64,000 nucleotides of DNA, taken from NCBI RefSeq assembly GCF_000364445.2, contig NZ_CP043538.1, positions 2,053,612-2,117,611 on the forward strand, in the 5' to 3' direction. The notes under the pieces are model-generated. The model saw only the letters and a list, made by a program, of their open reading frames with translations, was not told the DNA's origin and did not search any database. Shown one piece after another: positions 8,450 through 17,829 of the stretch (position 1 is the stretch's first letter; each line of letters begins with the position of its first letter). Both the position numbers and the translations under genes were made by a program. The DNA comes from Methylobacterium mesophilicum SR1.6/6 (GTDB lineage: Bacteria; Pseudomonadota; Alphaproteobacteria; Rhizobiales; Beijerinckiaceae).

Positions 8450-9646
8450 GTGAAGCCCGCTGTTCGAGTCTGTTGCGCCACCGCCATGGCTGGTCTTCTG
8501 CTCGACGGCACCGCCTTCGGGAGGACGATGAATATCGGCAAGGCGGAACTCGTGGTGCCCGATGTCAAGAGCACGTCGGTCGAACAGGAGGAGCGACGTC
8601 TGCAGGTCGGGATTGATGTGTTCAAAGACGACGTCGTGCAGACCGGCGGCATCGGTGCTGTCATACTTCAGTTCACCGATAAGACGACGCTGAAGATTTT
8701 TCCGAACTCGACAGTCAAGCTCGATAATTACGTCTACGACGCGGACAAGACCGTGTTGCAGATCGGGCTGAGCCTTCTCTCCGGAGCGATGCGGATCGCG
8801 TCCGGCGGCCCGCACACGGCCGACAAATATCAGCTGCGGACCCCCCTGGCGACGATCGGCATCCGAGGCACCGTTGTCCACATCGTTTCTGAAAAGGACA
8901 GGACCGTCGTCGAGGCGCTGCACGGGACCTTCAACGCCTGCGCGACGACGAGTTCGGCGTGTCGAACCGTGCTGGCGACGGACGACATGAACGCCCTTCA
9001 ACTCTGGAGCGACGGCCGACTCGAAAAGGCCCGTGCACGCCGGGATCTCGGGGTACGTTCGGCCCATGGAAGCAGCACCCTTTCGGCGGCGGGTGGATCC
9101 GCCACGACGGTGATATCGACCGGCTCGGATCCTTATGATCTGATCGGGCAATCTTACAGCTTGAATATCGGCGGTTATGTCTCGGGCGGAAATAATATAT
9201 CCGTCGGCGGCTTCACCCGCGCAAATCCCGGTTATTCGCCGATCGGCAATGGAGGGAATGCTTTATATTACAGTGTCAGTAATTCGACCGCCAGTCCTAA
9301 CGGGATTGGTGGACAGGCTTTCGGGAATGGCGCGGGCGAATTTGGTCTCGCGCAGGGTACGGGGTCCTTGGAGGCTCTGTTCTCCTCGGCGCCAGGAGCC
9401 GGCAGTGGAGCCGGCAGTGGGTCCGGCAGCGCGCCCACGCTGGAGGCGAACGCCAATCTCCTGGAGGCTCTGCTCGCCGCAATCCCGAGTGGCGGTGGCG
9501 GTGGTGTCAGCAGCGGATCCGGTGGCGGATCCGGTGGTGCGCCGTCGCCCGCGGTGAACACGGGCGTCGGTCTGCTGCTGGCTGGGGCGACCTTCGCTTT
9601 TCTCCGGCGCAAGGGCCGTGGCCGGCACGCGCGCGTCGCGGCCTGA
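8450..9646 (+). CDS. Exported FecR-domain protein with C-terminal anchor
   Basis: GTG 8450 follows GGAGG by five bases and gives 398 residues. Residues 1-25 form a signal peptide. A FecR domain (about 40-150) shows the family pattern: an LQVGIDVFKDDVVQTGG strand, a TDKTTLKIFPNSTVKLDNY core and a TPLATIGIRGT motif. After about residue 290 the chain is Gly/Ser/Ala-rich, with repeated GAGSGAGSGSGS and SGGGGGVSSGSGGGSGG. The last 30 residues are a hydrophobic helix (TGVGLLLAGATFAFL) ending in RRKGRGRHAR, shaped like a C-terminal sorting or anchor signal. No TonB receptor or sigma factor sits beside it, so it is unlikely to be a FecR-type anti-sigma; a surface or periplasmic scaffold role is inferred. 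Confidence 0.7.
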   Translation: MKPAVRVCCATAMAGLLLDGTAFGRTMNIGKAELVVPDVKSTSVEQEERRLQVGIDVFKDDVVQTGGIGAVILQFTDKTTLKIFPNSTVKLDNYVYDADKTVLQIGLSLLSGAMRIASGGPHTADKYQLRTPLATIGIRGTVVHIVSEKDRTVVEALHGTFNACATTSSACRTVLATDDMNALQLWSDGRLEKARARRDLGVRSAHGSSTLSAAGGSATTVISTGSDPYDLIGQSYSLNIGGYVSGGNNISVGGFTRANPGYSPIGNGGNALYYSVSNSTASPNGIGGQAFGNGAGEFGLAQGTGSLEALFSSAPGAGSGAGSGSGSAPTLEANANLLEALLAAIPSGGGGGVSSGSGGGSGGAPSPAVNTGVGLLLAGATFAFLRRKGRGRHARVAA

Positions 9647-9847
9647 CGGCGCATCATCAGCCGGCGTCGCGGGGCTTCCGGTTCCAGGCATGGCCGCCGG
9701 CATGCGGACGATCGCGCATACGCCGTGCGCCGACGAAGGGCCGCGGCCGGTTCGTCACGGCCCGCGCAGACCCCACGATCTGCACCACACGACCGGGCAG
9801 GGTCGCGCGCCGCTGCGCGCACGGCCGGCGGATCCTGAAGGCGGATC

Positions 9848-10318
9848 CTAGACGTCAGGCCGCGCTGGCCCCGCCGTCTGCCGCAGGGCCTCGCCGGCGA
9901 TCATCGCGGCCGCCACCGCGACGTTGAGGGAGCGCAGGCCCGGCCGGATCGGCACCACCACCCGGGCATCGGCCGCCGCGTGGACCGCCTCCGGCACGCC
10001 GGCGGATTCGCGCCCGACCATCAGGCAATCGTCCGGGCGGAAGGCGAAATCCGTGTAGGGCAGGGCACCCGACGTGGTGGCGAGGACGAGCCGGATCCCG
10101 GCCTCGGCCCGCCACGCCGCGAAGGCCGCGAAGGAGCGGTGCCGGGTGATCGCCACGTGGTCGAGGTAGTCGAGGCCGGAGCGGCGCAGGTGCCGGTCCG
10201 AGACGTCGAAGCCCGCCGGCTCCACGATCTCCACCGCCAGGCCCAGGCAGGCGGCCATGCGCAGCATCGTGCCGGTGTTCTGCGGGATGTCGGGCTGGTA
10301 GATCGCGAGGCGGAGCAT
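9848..10318 (-). CDS. trmL: tRNA (cytidine/uridine-34-2'-O)-methyltransferase
   Basis: SPOUT-family enzyme that 2'-O-methylates the wobble base of tRNA-Leu isoacceptors using SAM. ATG 10318 gives 156 residues, the family length. Motifs: the N-terminal LAIYQPDIPQNTGTMLRMAA block, a MVGRESAGVPEAV loop (motif 2) and the C-terminal knot IRPGLRSLNVAVAAAMI (motif 3). The frame extends 16 codons upstream, but ATG 10318 matches the family start. It is divergent from the PRC-barrel gene, sharing a 189-base intergenic region. Confidence 0.88.
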   Translation of the reverse strand: MLRLAIYQPDIPQNTGTMLRMAACLGLAVEIVEPAGFDVSDRHLRRSGLDYLDHVAITRHRSFAAFAAWRAEAGIRLVLATTSGALPYTDFAFRPDDCLMVGRESAGVPEAVHAAADARVVVPIRPGLRSLNVAVAAAMIAGEALRQTAGPARPDV

Positions 10319-10507
10319 GGCACCGGCCTTGTGGCGGCCGGACGCCCGACCGTCAAAGTCCGGCATCGCCGATGCGCAGCCGGCAAACCGCCGCGCCGGC
10401 CCCGAGACCCGCCGAAGTCCCGCGAGAATGCGCGGAACTTAAACCCCGCCGGAACCTTGAGGCGGCGCGACCCTCGTCCGCGGCTCCCGTCCGAAAGACC
10501 TGCTCCG

Positions 10508-11011
10508 ATGCGCATCCCGCTCCTCGCCTCGGCCCTCCTGCTGGCCGGCCTCGCCACCGCCGCGGCGCAGAATGCCGGCCCCAACGCGGACGGCGGCAGC
10601 GCCGCGACCCCGGTGCCCGGCCAGCCCGCCACCATGGCCGACAGCCTGCGCCCGACCTTCGTGGCCCAGACCCCCGACGACATGGTGGCCAGCAAGCTGA
10701 TCGGTTCGAGCGTCGTGAACGGCGCCAACGAGACGATCGGGCAGATCGCCGATTTCGTCCTGGACCAGAAGGGCGCCGTGAAGGCCTGGATCATCGGGGT
10801 CGGCGGCTTCCTGGGGATCGGCTCGAAATACGTCGCGGTCGATCCCTCCGTGCTCAAGCTCGACCGGACCGACGACAAGACCCTCCAGGCCCGGATCGAC
10901 ACGACCAAGGACCAGCTCCGCGCCGCGCCGGAATACGTCTATCTCGGCAAGGAGCCGCCGAAGGGCGCCGCCCCCGCCAGCCCCGCCGGGGAGACGGCGC
11001 GGAAGCCCTGA
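10508..11011 (+). CDS. Exported PRC-barrel domain protein
   Basis: 167 residues with a clean signal peptide (MRIPLLASALLLAGLATAAA, then Q). The PRC-barrel (about 58-130) begins MVASKLIGSSVVNGANETIG and includes a GAVKAWIIGVGGFLGIGSKYVAV stretch, typical of the photoreaction-centre H-subunit barrel used as a periplasmic or membrane-associated adaptor. The C terminus is Pro/Ala-rich. The partner is unknown. It lies 96 bases upstream of the SCO gene in the same direction. Confidence 0.75.
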   Translation: MRIPLLASALLLAGLATAAAQNAGPNADGGSAATPVPGQPATMADSLRPTFVAQTPDDMVASKLIGSSVVNGANETIGQIADFVLDQKGAVKAWIIGVGGFLGIGSKYVAVDPSVLKLDRTDDKTLQARIDTTKDQLRAAPEYVYLGKEPPKGAAPASPAGETARKP

Positions 11012-11107
11012 CGGCAGCACGCCAAGGCAAGGCGGCACCGTGCCGGCTTGCCTCGACGCGCTGTTCTGTGCTGTGCCGGCCCCCGTCCGGAGGTCGGAAC
11101 CTGTTCC

Positions 11108-11689
11108 ATGCGCCGCGCCCTCGTCCCGCTTCTCGCCTTCTGCCTCGGCCTCGTCGGCCTGACCGGCGCGGCGGTGTTCGCCTTCCTGCCCGAGAAGGCG
11201 CCGGTGGGCGTGCCCGGTGTCGGCGGCCCGTTCACCCTGGTGGATCAGGACGGCCGCACGGTCACCGAGCGCGACTTCGCCGGGGCGACGCATCTCCTGT
11301 TCTTCGGCTTCACCCATTGTCCGGACGTGTGCCCGACAACCCTGCAGCAGATCTCCGACGTGCTGGCCGCCCTGGGGCCGAAGGGCAAGGGGATGCGGGT
11401 CGCCTTCATCACGGTTGACCCCGAGCGCGACGATCCGGCGAGCCTGAAGACCTACCTGTCGAGCTTCGACCCGCGCATCACCGGCCTCACCGGCAGCCCC
11501 GAGCAGGTCGCCGCCGCCGAGAAGGCCTACCGCGCCTATGCCCGCAAGGTCCCCGGCAAGGAGGGCGACTACACGATGGAGCACACCGCCCTGGTCTACG
11601 TGATGGACGCCCGGAACCGCTTCCTCGGCGCCCTGGACCTGTCGCGCCCGGCGGAGGACACCGCGGCGCAGCTCGCCAAGAAGATCTGA
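11108..11689 (+). CDS. SCO1/SenC/PrrC family copper chaperone
   Basis: Membrane-anchored thioredoxin-fold protein that delivers copper to, or reduces the CuA site of, cytochrome c oxidase. It has an N-terminal anchor helix (about 4-27), the copper motif CPDVC with Cys71 and Cys75 inside FTHCPDVCPTTLQQ, and the third ligand His159 in MEHTALVYVMD. Length is 193 residues, normal for the family. No cox genes are adjacent. ATG 11108 was chosen because the signal/anchor starts there; the frame extends 20 codons further up without a better start. Confidence 0.87.
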   Translation: MRRALVPLLAFCLGLVGLTGAAVFAFLPEKAPVGVPGVGGPFTLVDQDGRTVTERDFAGATHLLFFGFTHCPDVCPTTLQQISDVLAALGPKGKGMRVAFITVDPERDDPASLKTYLSSFDPRITGLTGSPEQVAAAEKAYRAYARKVPGKEGDYTMEHTALVYVMDARNRFLGALDLSRPAEDTAAQLAKKI

Positions 11690-11725
11690 GGTCGGGCACC
11701 CGGGCGACGACCGGCCGGGGACGCC

Positions 11726-12364
11726 CTACAGCGTCATCCCGGCGTGGAAGCGGTCGGGGGAGAGCGGCAGCAGGAACTGGACGCCGAAGCCGCCCTCGAA
11801 GTAGCGGACCAGCCGCCCCGGGGTGCTGCCCACAGTCACGGCGGCGCCGAGCGGCAGCGTGGCCGGGCAGGCGATCGCGACGCCCGACATCGAGATGTCG
11901 ATGAGCCGGGCCGGGATCTCGCGCCCGCCGTCGAGCCGCAGGAGCACCGCCGTGTGGGTCGGCACGAGGCGCTCGTGGGAGCGCCCCTCCGGCAGGCCCA
12001 GGATCTCCCGGTTGGCGAGCCACGTCAGCTGCGAGGCGAGCTTGTCGCGCTTGCGCGGCGTGGCGTTGAGCTGGACCGCGAACCCGTCCGCGCAGTGGCG
12101 GGCGATCGTGCCCTCGATCCGGCCGATATGCTCCAGGTACAGCACCACCCGCTCGCCGACCTCGCCCAGCACGGCGCAGGTCAGGCGCACGCCGCCCGGT
12201 GACATGTCCACCGTCTGGCACGGATATTCCCGGCGGTCGGCCAGCATGTAGCGGCCGAGGACGGCGACCCGCACCCGCTGGTGACGGCGCGCATCGGCGG
12301 CACCGCGCGCCGGCTCGGGGGCCGCGCGAAACTCTCGTCTGGCGGTGGCGTCGACCGCGATCAT
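11726..12364 (-). CDS. Double PilZ-domain protein
   Basis: 212 residues with two PilZ-like barrels. The first (about 25-105) begins RRHQRVRVAVLGRYM and has CQTVDMSPGGVRLT, matching the RxxxR plus (D/N)xSxxG c-di-GMP binding pattern. The second (about 135-210) has ARLIDISMSGVAIAC but lacks an obvious RxxxR just upstream, so it may be a non-binding partner barrel. It is cytosolic, with no signal or membrane segment. It probably changes motility, adhesion or polysaccharide output in response to c-di-GMP; the target is not visible here. It is monocistronic and convergent with the SCO gene. Confidence 0.8.
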   Translation of the reverse strand: MIAVDATARREFRAAPEPARGAADARRHQRVRVAVLGRYMLADRREYPCQTVDMSPGGVRLTCAVLGEVGERVVLYLEHIGRIEGTIARHCADGFAVQLNATPRKRDKLASQLTWLANREILGLPEGRSHERLVPTHTAVLLRLDGGREIPARLIDISMSGVAIACPATLPLGAAVTVGSTPGRLVRYFEGGFGVQFLLPLSPDRFHAGMTL

Positions 12365-12582
12365 CCAGAAATTGGCCCTGCGCCGCGATAATCGAAGCTG
12401 CAGACTAGAATCCGACGGTTACGAAACCCTTTTCCTCCTTCAGTTCCGCGCCTTTCGCGCGGATATTTCGGCGATCAAGCACCACCGCAGACCGGCCGAG
12501 TGACTGCGATGCTGTGATCTCTGTTGTTCGTGTAAAATAGTCATAATCGGGGGTTCGAATTGATCTAGGTCAGGAATACTCC

Positions 12583-13182
12583 TCAAATCCGGCCGCCCGC
12601 GTGGACGAAGAGGTGGCCGCGGCGCACCGGTCCCGGATAGCCGGCCCCGGATCGGACCGCCGGCCGCGCAGGCGGTCCGGCCTCCGGCCTCCGGCTCGGC
12701 AGGATGCGCAGGGACGTGGTCTCCGCCTGAACCAGCGGGCGCAGGCCGATCCAGGGCGGCGCGCCGTCGAGGCTGAGGGTGCCGAGCGCCCGGACCTGGG
12801 TGCGGCCGCGGTGCCGCAGCGGCAGGAGCAGGAGTTCGAGGTCCGCGGCTTCGCCGGCCGTGTTGGTGGCGCGCAGGCCCGCCACGACGCCGAGCGTATC
12901 GGTTGCGACGATCTCCACGATGCGCCAGGGGTCGGGCGCCTGCGAGCCCCAGAGCCGGGCGAAGGGCGCGCCCTTCAGTTCCTGGCCGTAGAGGGCGCAG
13001 ACCCGCGTCCCGGCGAGCCGGACGGTGGCGGCGCGCGCGGCCATGTCGAGCTCGAGGATCAGGCTGTCGGCGAGGAGGTGGCGGATCTCGCCCGGCTCGA
13101 TCTCGGCCCGCTCCGGCGCGGAACGCTCGCCGCGCAGACGCTCCCAGTAGGCGTGAAGCATGCGGCTGGTGGGATTCTTCAT
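12583..13182 (-). CDS. PAS_5-type (DUF1430-like) sensor-domain protein
   Basis: 199 residues from ATG 13182. The N-terminal two-thirds match the alphaproteobacterial PAS_5 pattern: a YWERLRGERSAPERAEIEP start, LADSLILELD, then RLAGTRVCALYGQELKG and FARLW. No output domain follows; the C terminus is Pro/Arg-rich and disordered-looking. Proteins like this are common in Methylobacterium and related genera but their roles are unclear. An alternative start lies 17 codons upstream at 13233. It is flanked by gaps on both sides. Confidence 0.65.
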   Translation of the reverse strand: MKNPTSRMLHAYWERLRGERSAPERAEIEPGEIRHLLADSLILELDMAARAATVRLAGTRVCALYGQELKGAPFARLWGSQAPDPWRIVEIVATDTLGVVAGLRATNTAGEAADLELLLLPLRHRGRTQVRALGTLSLDGAPPWIGLRPLVQAETTSLRILPSRRPEAGPPARPAVRSGAGYPGPVRRGHLFVHAGGRI

Positions 13183-13547
13183 CGGTGTCCCGACTCTAAA
13201 CGCCTGTTGTTCATCCCTGGGTCGATCTGGCACATCCGCGAGGCTGTGGCCGGCCGAACCGGGCTCTCACGGCGTCGCCGCGCACGCCCCGTGCCGTTCG
13301 ATTCGCGGACGCTGTCCGGGGGCGGCTTGTGGCTGAATCGGATTCCGGGCGCCACAAGGTTCTGGGCGCCGGCGTCGCCGGCATCGCGCATCCGAGCCGG
13401 CGGAGGCCGCGAAGCTGCTGAGTTCCAAGACAGCTTGGCTGTTAACCCTATATCGACTGAGAATTTGAGACGCGCCGTCTTCATCCGCGAGCGTCAATAG
13501 ATCGCCGGGGCTTGCCCATCCGCCCCGAGCCCCGACATGGTGCCGCG
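13183..13547. other. Intergenic region, nothing recognised
   Basis: 365 bases between divergent genes (PAS_5 and rhomboid). A less GC-rich patch at about 13420-13470 contains CCAAG-ACAG-CTTGG and a TATAT, a plausible promoter zone for the rhomboid gene. No gene seen. Confidence 0.4.
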
Positions 13548-14369
13548 ATGGATGCCTCCCCCGAATTTCCGCGGCAGAGCCGCGTGCCCGTCTTCAACAT
13601 GCCGGGGGTGGTGACGCTCTCGATCGGGCTGCTCCTGCTGATCCAGGCGGTGCGCGAGTTCCTGCTGCCGGATACGCTCGACATCCGCGTCGTCCTCGAT
13701 CTCGCCCTCGTCCCCGCCCGCTGGACGGTGTGGTTCGATCCCGGCCGGGCCTCCGAGGTGATCCGCGCGGCGGCCGATGGCGGCGATGCCAGCCTGGACG
13801 CTGCGCGCGAAGCCTTCGCCCGCTACATCGTGGGCGAGCACGCGCTCCAGCCGTGGACGCTGGTCACCTACGCGTTGCTGCACGGCTCGTGGATGCACGT
13901 GATCTTCAACAGCGTCTGGCTCGCCGCCTTCGGATCGCCGGTGGCCCGGCGCTGCGGGGCCCTGCGCTTCGGCGCCCTGGCCCTGGCCGGCACGGCGGCC
14001 GGCGGCGTGCTGCACGTGCTGGTCGATCCCCTGAGCGCGGGGCCGCTGGTCGGCGCCTCGGCAGGCATCTCGGCCCTGATGGCCGCCGCCGCCCGGTTCG
14101 TGTTCCAGCCGCCGGCCTCGGGCTACCGGGGCCCGTCCTGGCAGCTGCCGCCGCACCGGGCCGCCGAGACGATCCCGGAGCTCCTGCGCAACCGGACCGC
14201 CGTGTCATTCCTGGCGATCTGGCTGCTGACCAACCTGCTGTTCGGCCTCGTCAGCGTGCCCCTCGTCGGCGAGAACGCCGCCATCGCGTGGGACGCGCAT
14301 CTGGGCGGTTTCATCGTGGGCTTCCTGCTGTTCCCGCTGCTCGACCCGCGGGAGGCGCGGCCGCACTGA
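13548..14369 (+). CDS. Rhomboid-family intramembrane serine protease
   Basis: 273 residues with about six to seven hydrophobic helices. The catalytic pair is visible: Ser171 in GASAG (169-173) and His251 in WDAHLGGFIVGF. A third family feature, LLHGSWMHVIFNSVWL, supplies the His and Asn of the oxyanion region. It cleaves substrates within or near the membrane; the substrate is unknown. ATG 13548 was preferred to 13512 because the residues before it are not conserved-looking. A CBS-domain gene follows 130 bases later. Confidence 0.85.
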   Translation: MDASPEFPRQSRVPVFNMPGVVTLSIGLLLLIQAVREFLLPDTLDIRVVLDLALVPARWTVWFDPGRASEVIRAAADGGDASLDAAREAFARYIVGEHALQPWTLVTYALLHGSWMHVIFNSVWLAAFGSPVARRCGALRFGALALAGTAAGGVLHVLVDPLSAGPLVGASAGISALMAAAARFVFQPPASGYRGPSWQLPPHRAAETIPELLRNRTAVSFLAIWLLTNLLFGLVSVPLVGENAAIAWDAHLGGFIVGFLLFPLLDPREARPH

Positions 14370-14499
14370 GCACCTTGCCAACGCGGCGGATCGGACACAC
14401 ACTCGCCACAATGTGAAGAAGCCGGGCTCACCCGGACACCAGCGTAACCAAGGCGCCGCGGGCTGACGGCGCACCGGCCGCGTCACAAGGGAGAGATCC

Positions 14500-14931
14500 A
14501 TGACCGTCGCACGCATCCTCGCCGAGAAGGGCAGCTCCGTCGTCACCGTGAGCCCCGACAAGACCCTCGACGAGGTGATCCAGATCCTGGCCGACAAGCG
14601 GATCGGCGCCCTCGTGGTGGCGCATCCGGACGGGGCGGTGGCCGGCATCATCTCCGAGCGCGACATCATGCGGGCGCTGGCCCGGCACGGGGGCTCGGCC
14701 TTCGACGCGCCGGCCTCGACCCACATGACCGCGGACGTCACCACCTGCGGCAAGAGCACGACGATCGAGGAGGTCATGACGCTGATGACCGAGGGCCGCT
14801 TCCGCCACGTGCCGGTCTGCGAGGACGGCCGGCTGATCGGCCTCGTGTCGATCGGCGACGTGGTGGCCCGCAAGATCGCCACCGTCGAGGCCGAGCATCA
14901 GGCGCTGCGGGACTACATCACGATGGCGTAG
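14500..14931 (+). CDS. CBS-domain-pair protein
   Basis: 143-residue soluble protein consisting of two CBS motifs (about 10-65 and 75-130), with GIISERDIMRAL and GLVSIGDVV at their ends. CBS pairs bind adenine nucleotides (AMP, ATP, SAM or NAD) and sense energy state. Stand-alone CBS proteins are common in alphaproteobacteria. A GGGAGAG ribosome site is at 14489-14495. No partner domain is present, so the regulated target is unknown. Confidence 0.85.
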   Translation: MTVARILAEKGSSVVTVSPDKTLDEVIQILADKRIGALVVAHPDGAVAGIISERDIMRALARHGGSAFDAPASTHMTADVTTCGKSTTIEEVMTLMTEGRFRHVPVCEDGRLIGLVSIGDVVARKIATVEAEHQALRDYITMA

Positions 14932-14936
14932 GGGGA

Positions 14937-15155
14937 CGTTCCCCCTCTCCCCGCTTGCGGGGAGAGGCCCGCGCGGACCTCGTCGTCCGCGCGGGAAGCG
15001 GAGGCGCAGCCGGAGCGGCGGTGAGGGGGCGCCTCAGGAAGAGGCTCGTCCTGAACCGCCCCCTCACCCTCGGCTGCCGCCTCGCCGCGCTCCCCAGCAA
15101 GGGGGAGACGCGGCCCTCTCCCCGCGAGCGGGGCGCGGGGATTCCCGCCTCCAAG
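14937..15155. repeat. Dispersed GC-rich hairpin repeat, family B copy 1
   Basis: Fills the gap between the CBS and phoD genes. It starts with a perfect hairpin CTCTCCCC-GCTT-GCGGGGAGAG-like stem and ends with CTCTCCCCGCGAGCGGGGCGCGGGG. Between are paired CCCCTCACC/GGTGAGGGGG tracts. A related element lies at 31588-31702. Small ORFs inside are by-products of the repeat. Confidence 0.75.
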
Positions 15156-15212
15156 CCTTCGTTCGAGCTGCAAGGCGTCCTGTGAATTCGCACGCTTGCA
15201 GGGGTGCCCGCC

Positions 15213-16784
15213 TCACGCCTTCGCGGGATCGAGCGTGACGTGCCAGAGGTCGGTGTCGGCGGCGTCCTTCAGCGTCACGGTCATCTGCTCGGTGGCGCCG
15301 TCCACCGCCACGTGGCCGAAGAACTGGTAGCCGGCGGCCGGCGACAGGTTCACCTGTCCCTTGTCGGGCGCCTTCACGTAGCGCAGCTGCGGCCCGAACG
15401 TGTTGTCGAGCGCGTTCGGCCCGAAGGTGCCGGCGTGCAGCGGCCCGGAGACGAACTCCCAGAACGGATCGAAATCCTGGAACTGCGCCTTGCCGGGGTC
15501 GTAGTAGTGGGCGGCCGTGTAGTGCACGTCGGCGGTGAGCCAGACCGTGTTGCGGATGCCCGCGCTCTTGATGAAGCGCAGCAGGTCGGCGATCTCCAGC
15601 TCGCGGCCCAGCGGCGGCCCGTCGCCCTGCGCCACCGCCTCCGAGCCGAAATTGCGGTCGGTGTCGTAGGTGACCACGAGGCCGAGCGGCATGTCGGCGG
15701 CGATCACCTTCCAGGTGGCGCGCGAGTCGAGCAGCGCCCGCTTCAGCCACGCGAGCTGCTGCGGCCCGAGGAAGTAGGACTCGGGCCCGTACGCCGTCTG
15801 CGTGTTGTCGCCGTTCGGGCCCCGGTAGGAGCGCATGTCGAGCATGAACACGTCGACCAGCGGCCCGTAGCCGATCTTCCGGTAGACCCGGCCGGGCTCG
15901 GCCGGCTCGAAGCGCATCGGCATGTATTCGTGGAAGGCGCGTGACGCCCGCAGCTGCAGGGCCAGCGCGTTCGGGTCGGTGTATTTCTTCTTGAGGTGCT
16001 CGGCGCGGGTGAGGGGCTCGCCCGGCCACCAGTTGTTGGTGACCTCGTGGTCATCCCACTGCGCCAGGATCGGCACGGCGGCGTTCATCGCCAGCACGTT
16101 CCGGTCGGTGAGGTTGTACTTGTGGCGGCCCCGGAACTCCGCGAGGGTCTCGGCCGGCTTGGCGACGTCCTCGGTGACGCGGTTGCGCCAGAGGCTGCCG
16201 TCGGGGAGCTTCACCTCGGCCTGGATCGGCCCGTCGGCGTAGATCGTGTCGCCGGAATGGATGAAGAAGTCCGGCCGGTTCTTCAGGATGGCGGAATAGA
16301 TCGTCATGCCGCCGCGGGCCTCGTCGATGCCCCAGCCCTGGCCGGCCGTATCGCCCGACCAGCAGAACGAGACCGAGCGCCGGTCGGCCGGCGCGGTGCG
16401 GAACCGCCCGACCTGCCCCTGGCCGACGATGGTCGGCGCGGCGATATCCTGGAGGCGGACCCGGTAGAACACGTCCTGGCCGGCGGGCAGGCCGGTCAGC
16501 GCCACCTTCACGGTCCCGTCGGTCTCCGGAAGGGCGTCGGCGAAGACGCCGCCGCGGATCTCGGCAAAGCTCTCGGTGGTGGCCCACTCGATGATCGCGC
16601 GGGACGGCCGGTCGGCGCGGGCCCAGACCATTGCCGAGTCGGTGCCGACATCGCCCGATTGCAGGCCGTGGGTCAGGACCGGCCGGTCGGCGGCGCGGCT
16701 GAGGCCCGGGCGGGCGAGGCCGGAGACCAGCCCGACGAGGCCGGCGCCTCCGGAGAGCAGGATCTGACGGCGGCTTGCGGACAT
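15213..16784 (-). CDS. phoD: Alkaline phosphatase D, Tat-exported
   Basis: 523-residue metallophosphatase/phosphodiesterase of the PhoD family, acting in the periplasm to release phosphate. The N terminus is a Tat signal with the twin-arginine motif SRRQILL, followed by a hydrophobic stretch. An N-terminal Ig-like domain (about 38-140) has THGLQSGDVGTDSAMVWARA. The catalytic domain shows HSGDTIYADGPI, WDDHEVTNNWWPGE and WLTADVHYTAAHYY, the Asp/His metal ligands. Length is normal. No Pho box was identified. The next gene on the same strand is upstream-unlinked. Confidence 0.88.
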   Translation of the reverse strand: MSASRRQILLSGGAGLVGLVSGLARPGLSRAADRPVLTHGLQSGDVGTDSAMVWARADRPSRAIIEWATTESFAEIRGGVFADALPETDGTVKVALTGLPAGQDVFYRVRLQDIAAPTIVGQGQVGRFRTAPADRRSVSFCWSGDTAGQGWGIDEARGGMTIYSAILKNRPDFFIHSGDTIYADGPIQAEVKLPDGSLWRNRVTEDVAKPAETLAEFRGRHKYNLTDRNVLAMNAAVPILAQWDDHEVTNNWWPGEPLTRAEHLKKKYTDPNALALQLRASRAFHEYMPMRFEPAEPGRVYRKIGYGPLVDVFMLDMRSYRGPNGDNTQTAYGPESYFLGPQQLAWLKRALLDSRATWKVIAADMPLGLVVTYDTDRNFGSEAVAQGDGPPLGRELEIADLLRFIKSAGIRNTVWLTADVHYTAAHYYDPGKAQFQDFDPFWEFVSGPLHAGTFGPNALDNTFGPQLRYVKAPDKGQVNLSPAAGYQFFGHVAVDGATEQMTVTLKDAADTDLWHVTLDPAKA

Positions 16785-16845
16785 TGGAAGGCCTCCAGTG
16801 TGTAAGGTGGCCTTGGCAGGCGGGCGCGACAGGGGGATGACGGCC

Positions 16846-17829
16846 TCATGCCCGCGCCGCTGCTCCCTCCACCACCGCCCGGATCCGCGGTACGGCGGCC
16901 CGCGCCGCCCGGTACCCCAGGGCGATCCCCTCCGCGGCCCGGTGGAAGTCGAACAGCCCGAAGGCCGCCAGATCCGGGCCGATGGCCACGTCCGGCGGGT
17001 CGCGCTCCAGCCGCGACCGGGAGATCCGGTCCTGCGTGGTGTTGAAGGCGTCGAGCACCACCCGGGCGATGCCCGGCACGGGGATCTCGGGCTCCGGCCG
17101 CTCAGCGCCCGAGAGGCGCCCGCGGATCAGCTGCAGGACGCTGCGGCGCGGCGGCGGATGCGGCGCCTCGCGCACCACCGGACCGCCGGTGTCGCCGTTG
17201 AGGTTCACGCAGATCACCAGATCGGCGCCGAGCGCCCGGGCGAGCGCCACCGGCACCGGGTTGACCAGCGTCCCGTCCATCAGCACCCGGCCGTCATGGG
17301 CCACCGGAGGGAACAGGCCGGGGATCGCGTAGGAGGCGCGCACCGCATCCACCGCCGGCCCCTCGGTCAGGCTGACCTCGTGGCCGGTGCCGTACTCGGT
17401 GGCGACGCAGCCGAAGCGGATCGGCAGGGTCTCGATGCGGCGCTCGCCGAGATCGGCGGCAAGCCGCTGGCGCAGGCGGTTGCCGGCGATCAGTCCGGAC
17501 CCCGGCAGCCGCGGGTCGATGAGCCCGACCACCCGGCGCCGGGTCAGCGCCCGGGCGAAGGCTTCGAGCCGGTCGAGCCGCCCGGCCGCGTAGCAGGCGC
17601 CCACCACCGCGCCGATCGAGCAGCCCGCCACCACGGTCGGGTGGATGCCGGCCTCCTCCAGGGCGCGGATCACCCCGATATGCGCCCAGCCCCGGGCCGA
17701 GCCGCCGCCCAGTGCCAGCCCGATCCGCGGACCGGCCCTGGGCGGAGGCCGGACCGGCTCGACGGTGCCGGGCTGGAAATGGACGACGGCCGGACACTCT
17801 TGCCACCGGGTGGCAAGGGACGGGTTCAT
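16846..17829 (-). CDS. Patatin-like phospholipase (NTE family)
   Basis: 327-residue Ser-Asp lipid acyl hydrolase. An oxyanion-hole GGGSARG lies at residues 41-47, the nucleophile Ser71 in GCSIG (69-73), and the catalytic Asp185 in [11 protein letters not shown]. The arrangement resembles bacterial RssA/NTE-like patatins. There is no signal peptide, so it is cytosolic or peripheral to the inner membrane. Its start overlaps the hisI stop by four bases (ATGA), so translation is probably coupled and hisI, with folE 40 bases further up, likely forms one transcript with it. The physiological lipid substrate is unknown. Confidence 0.83.
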   Translation of the reverse strand: MNPSLATRWQECPAVVHFQPGTVEPVRPPPRAGPRIGLALGGGSARGWAHIGVIRALEEAGIHPTVVAGCSIGAVVGACYAAGRLDRLEAFARALTRRRVVGLIDPRLPGSGLIAGNRLRQRLAADLGERRIETLPIRFGCVATEYGTGHEVSLTEGPAVDAVRASYAIPGLFPPVAHDGRVLMDGTLVNPVPVALARALGADLVICVNLNGDTGGPVVREAPHPPPRRSVLQLIRGRLSGAERPEPEIPVPGIARVVLDAFNTTQDRISRSRLERDPPDVAIGPDLAAFGLFDFHRAAEGIALGYRAARAAVPRIRAVVEGAAARA

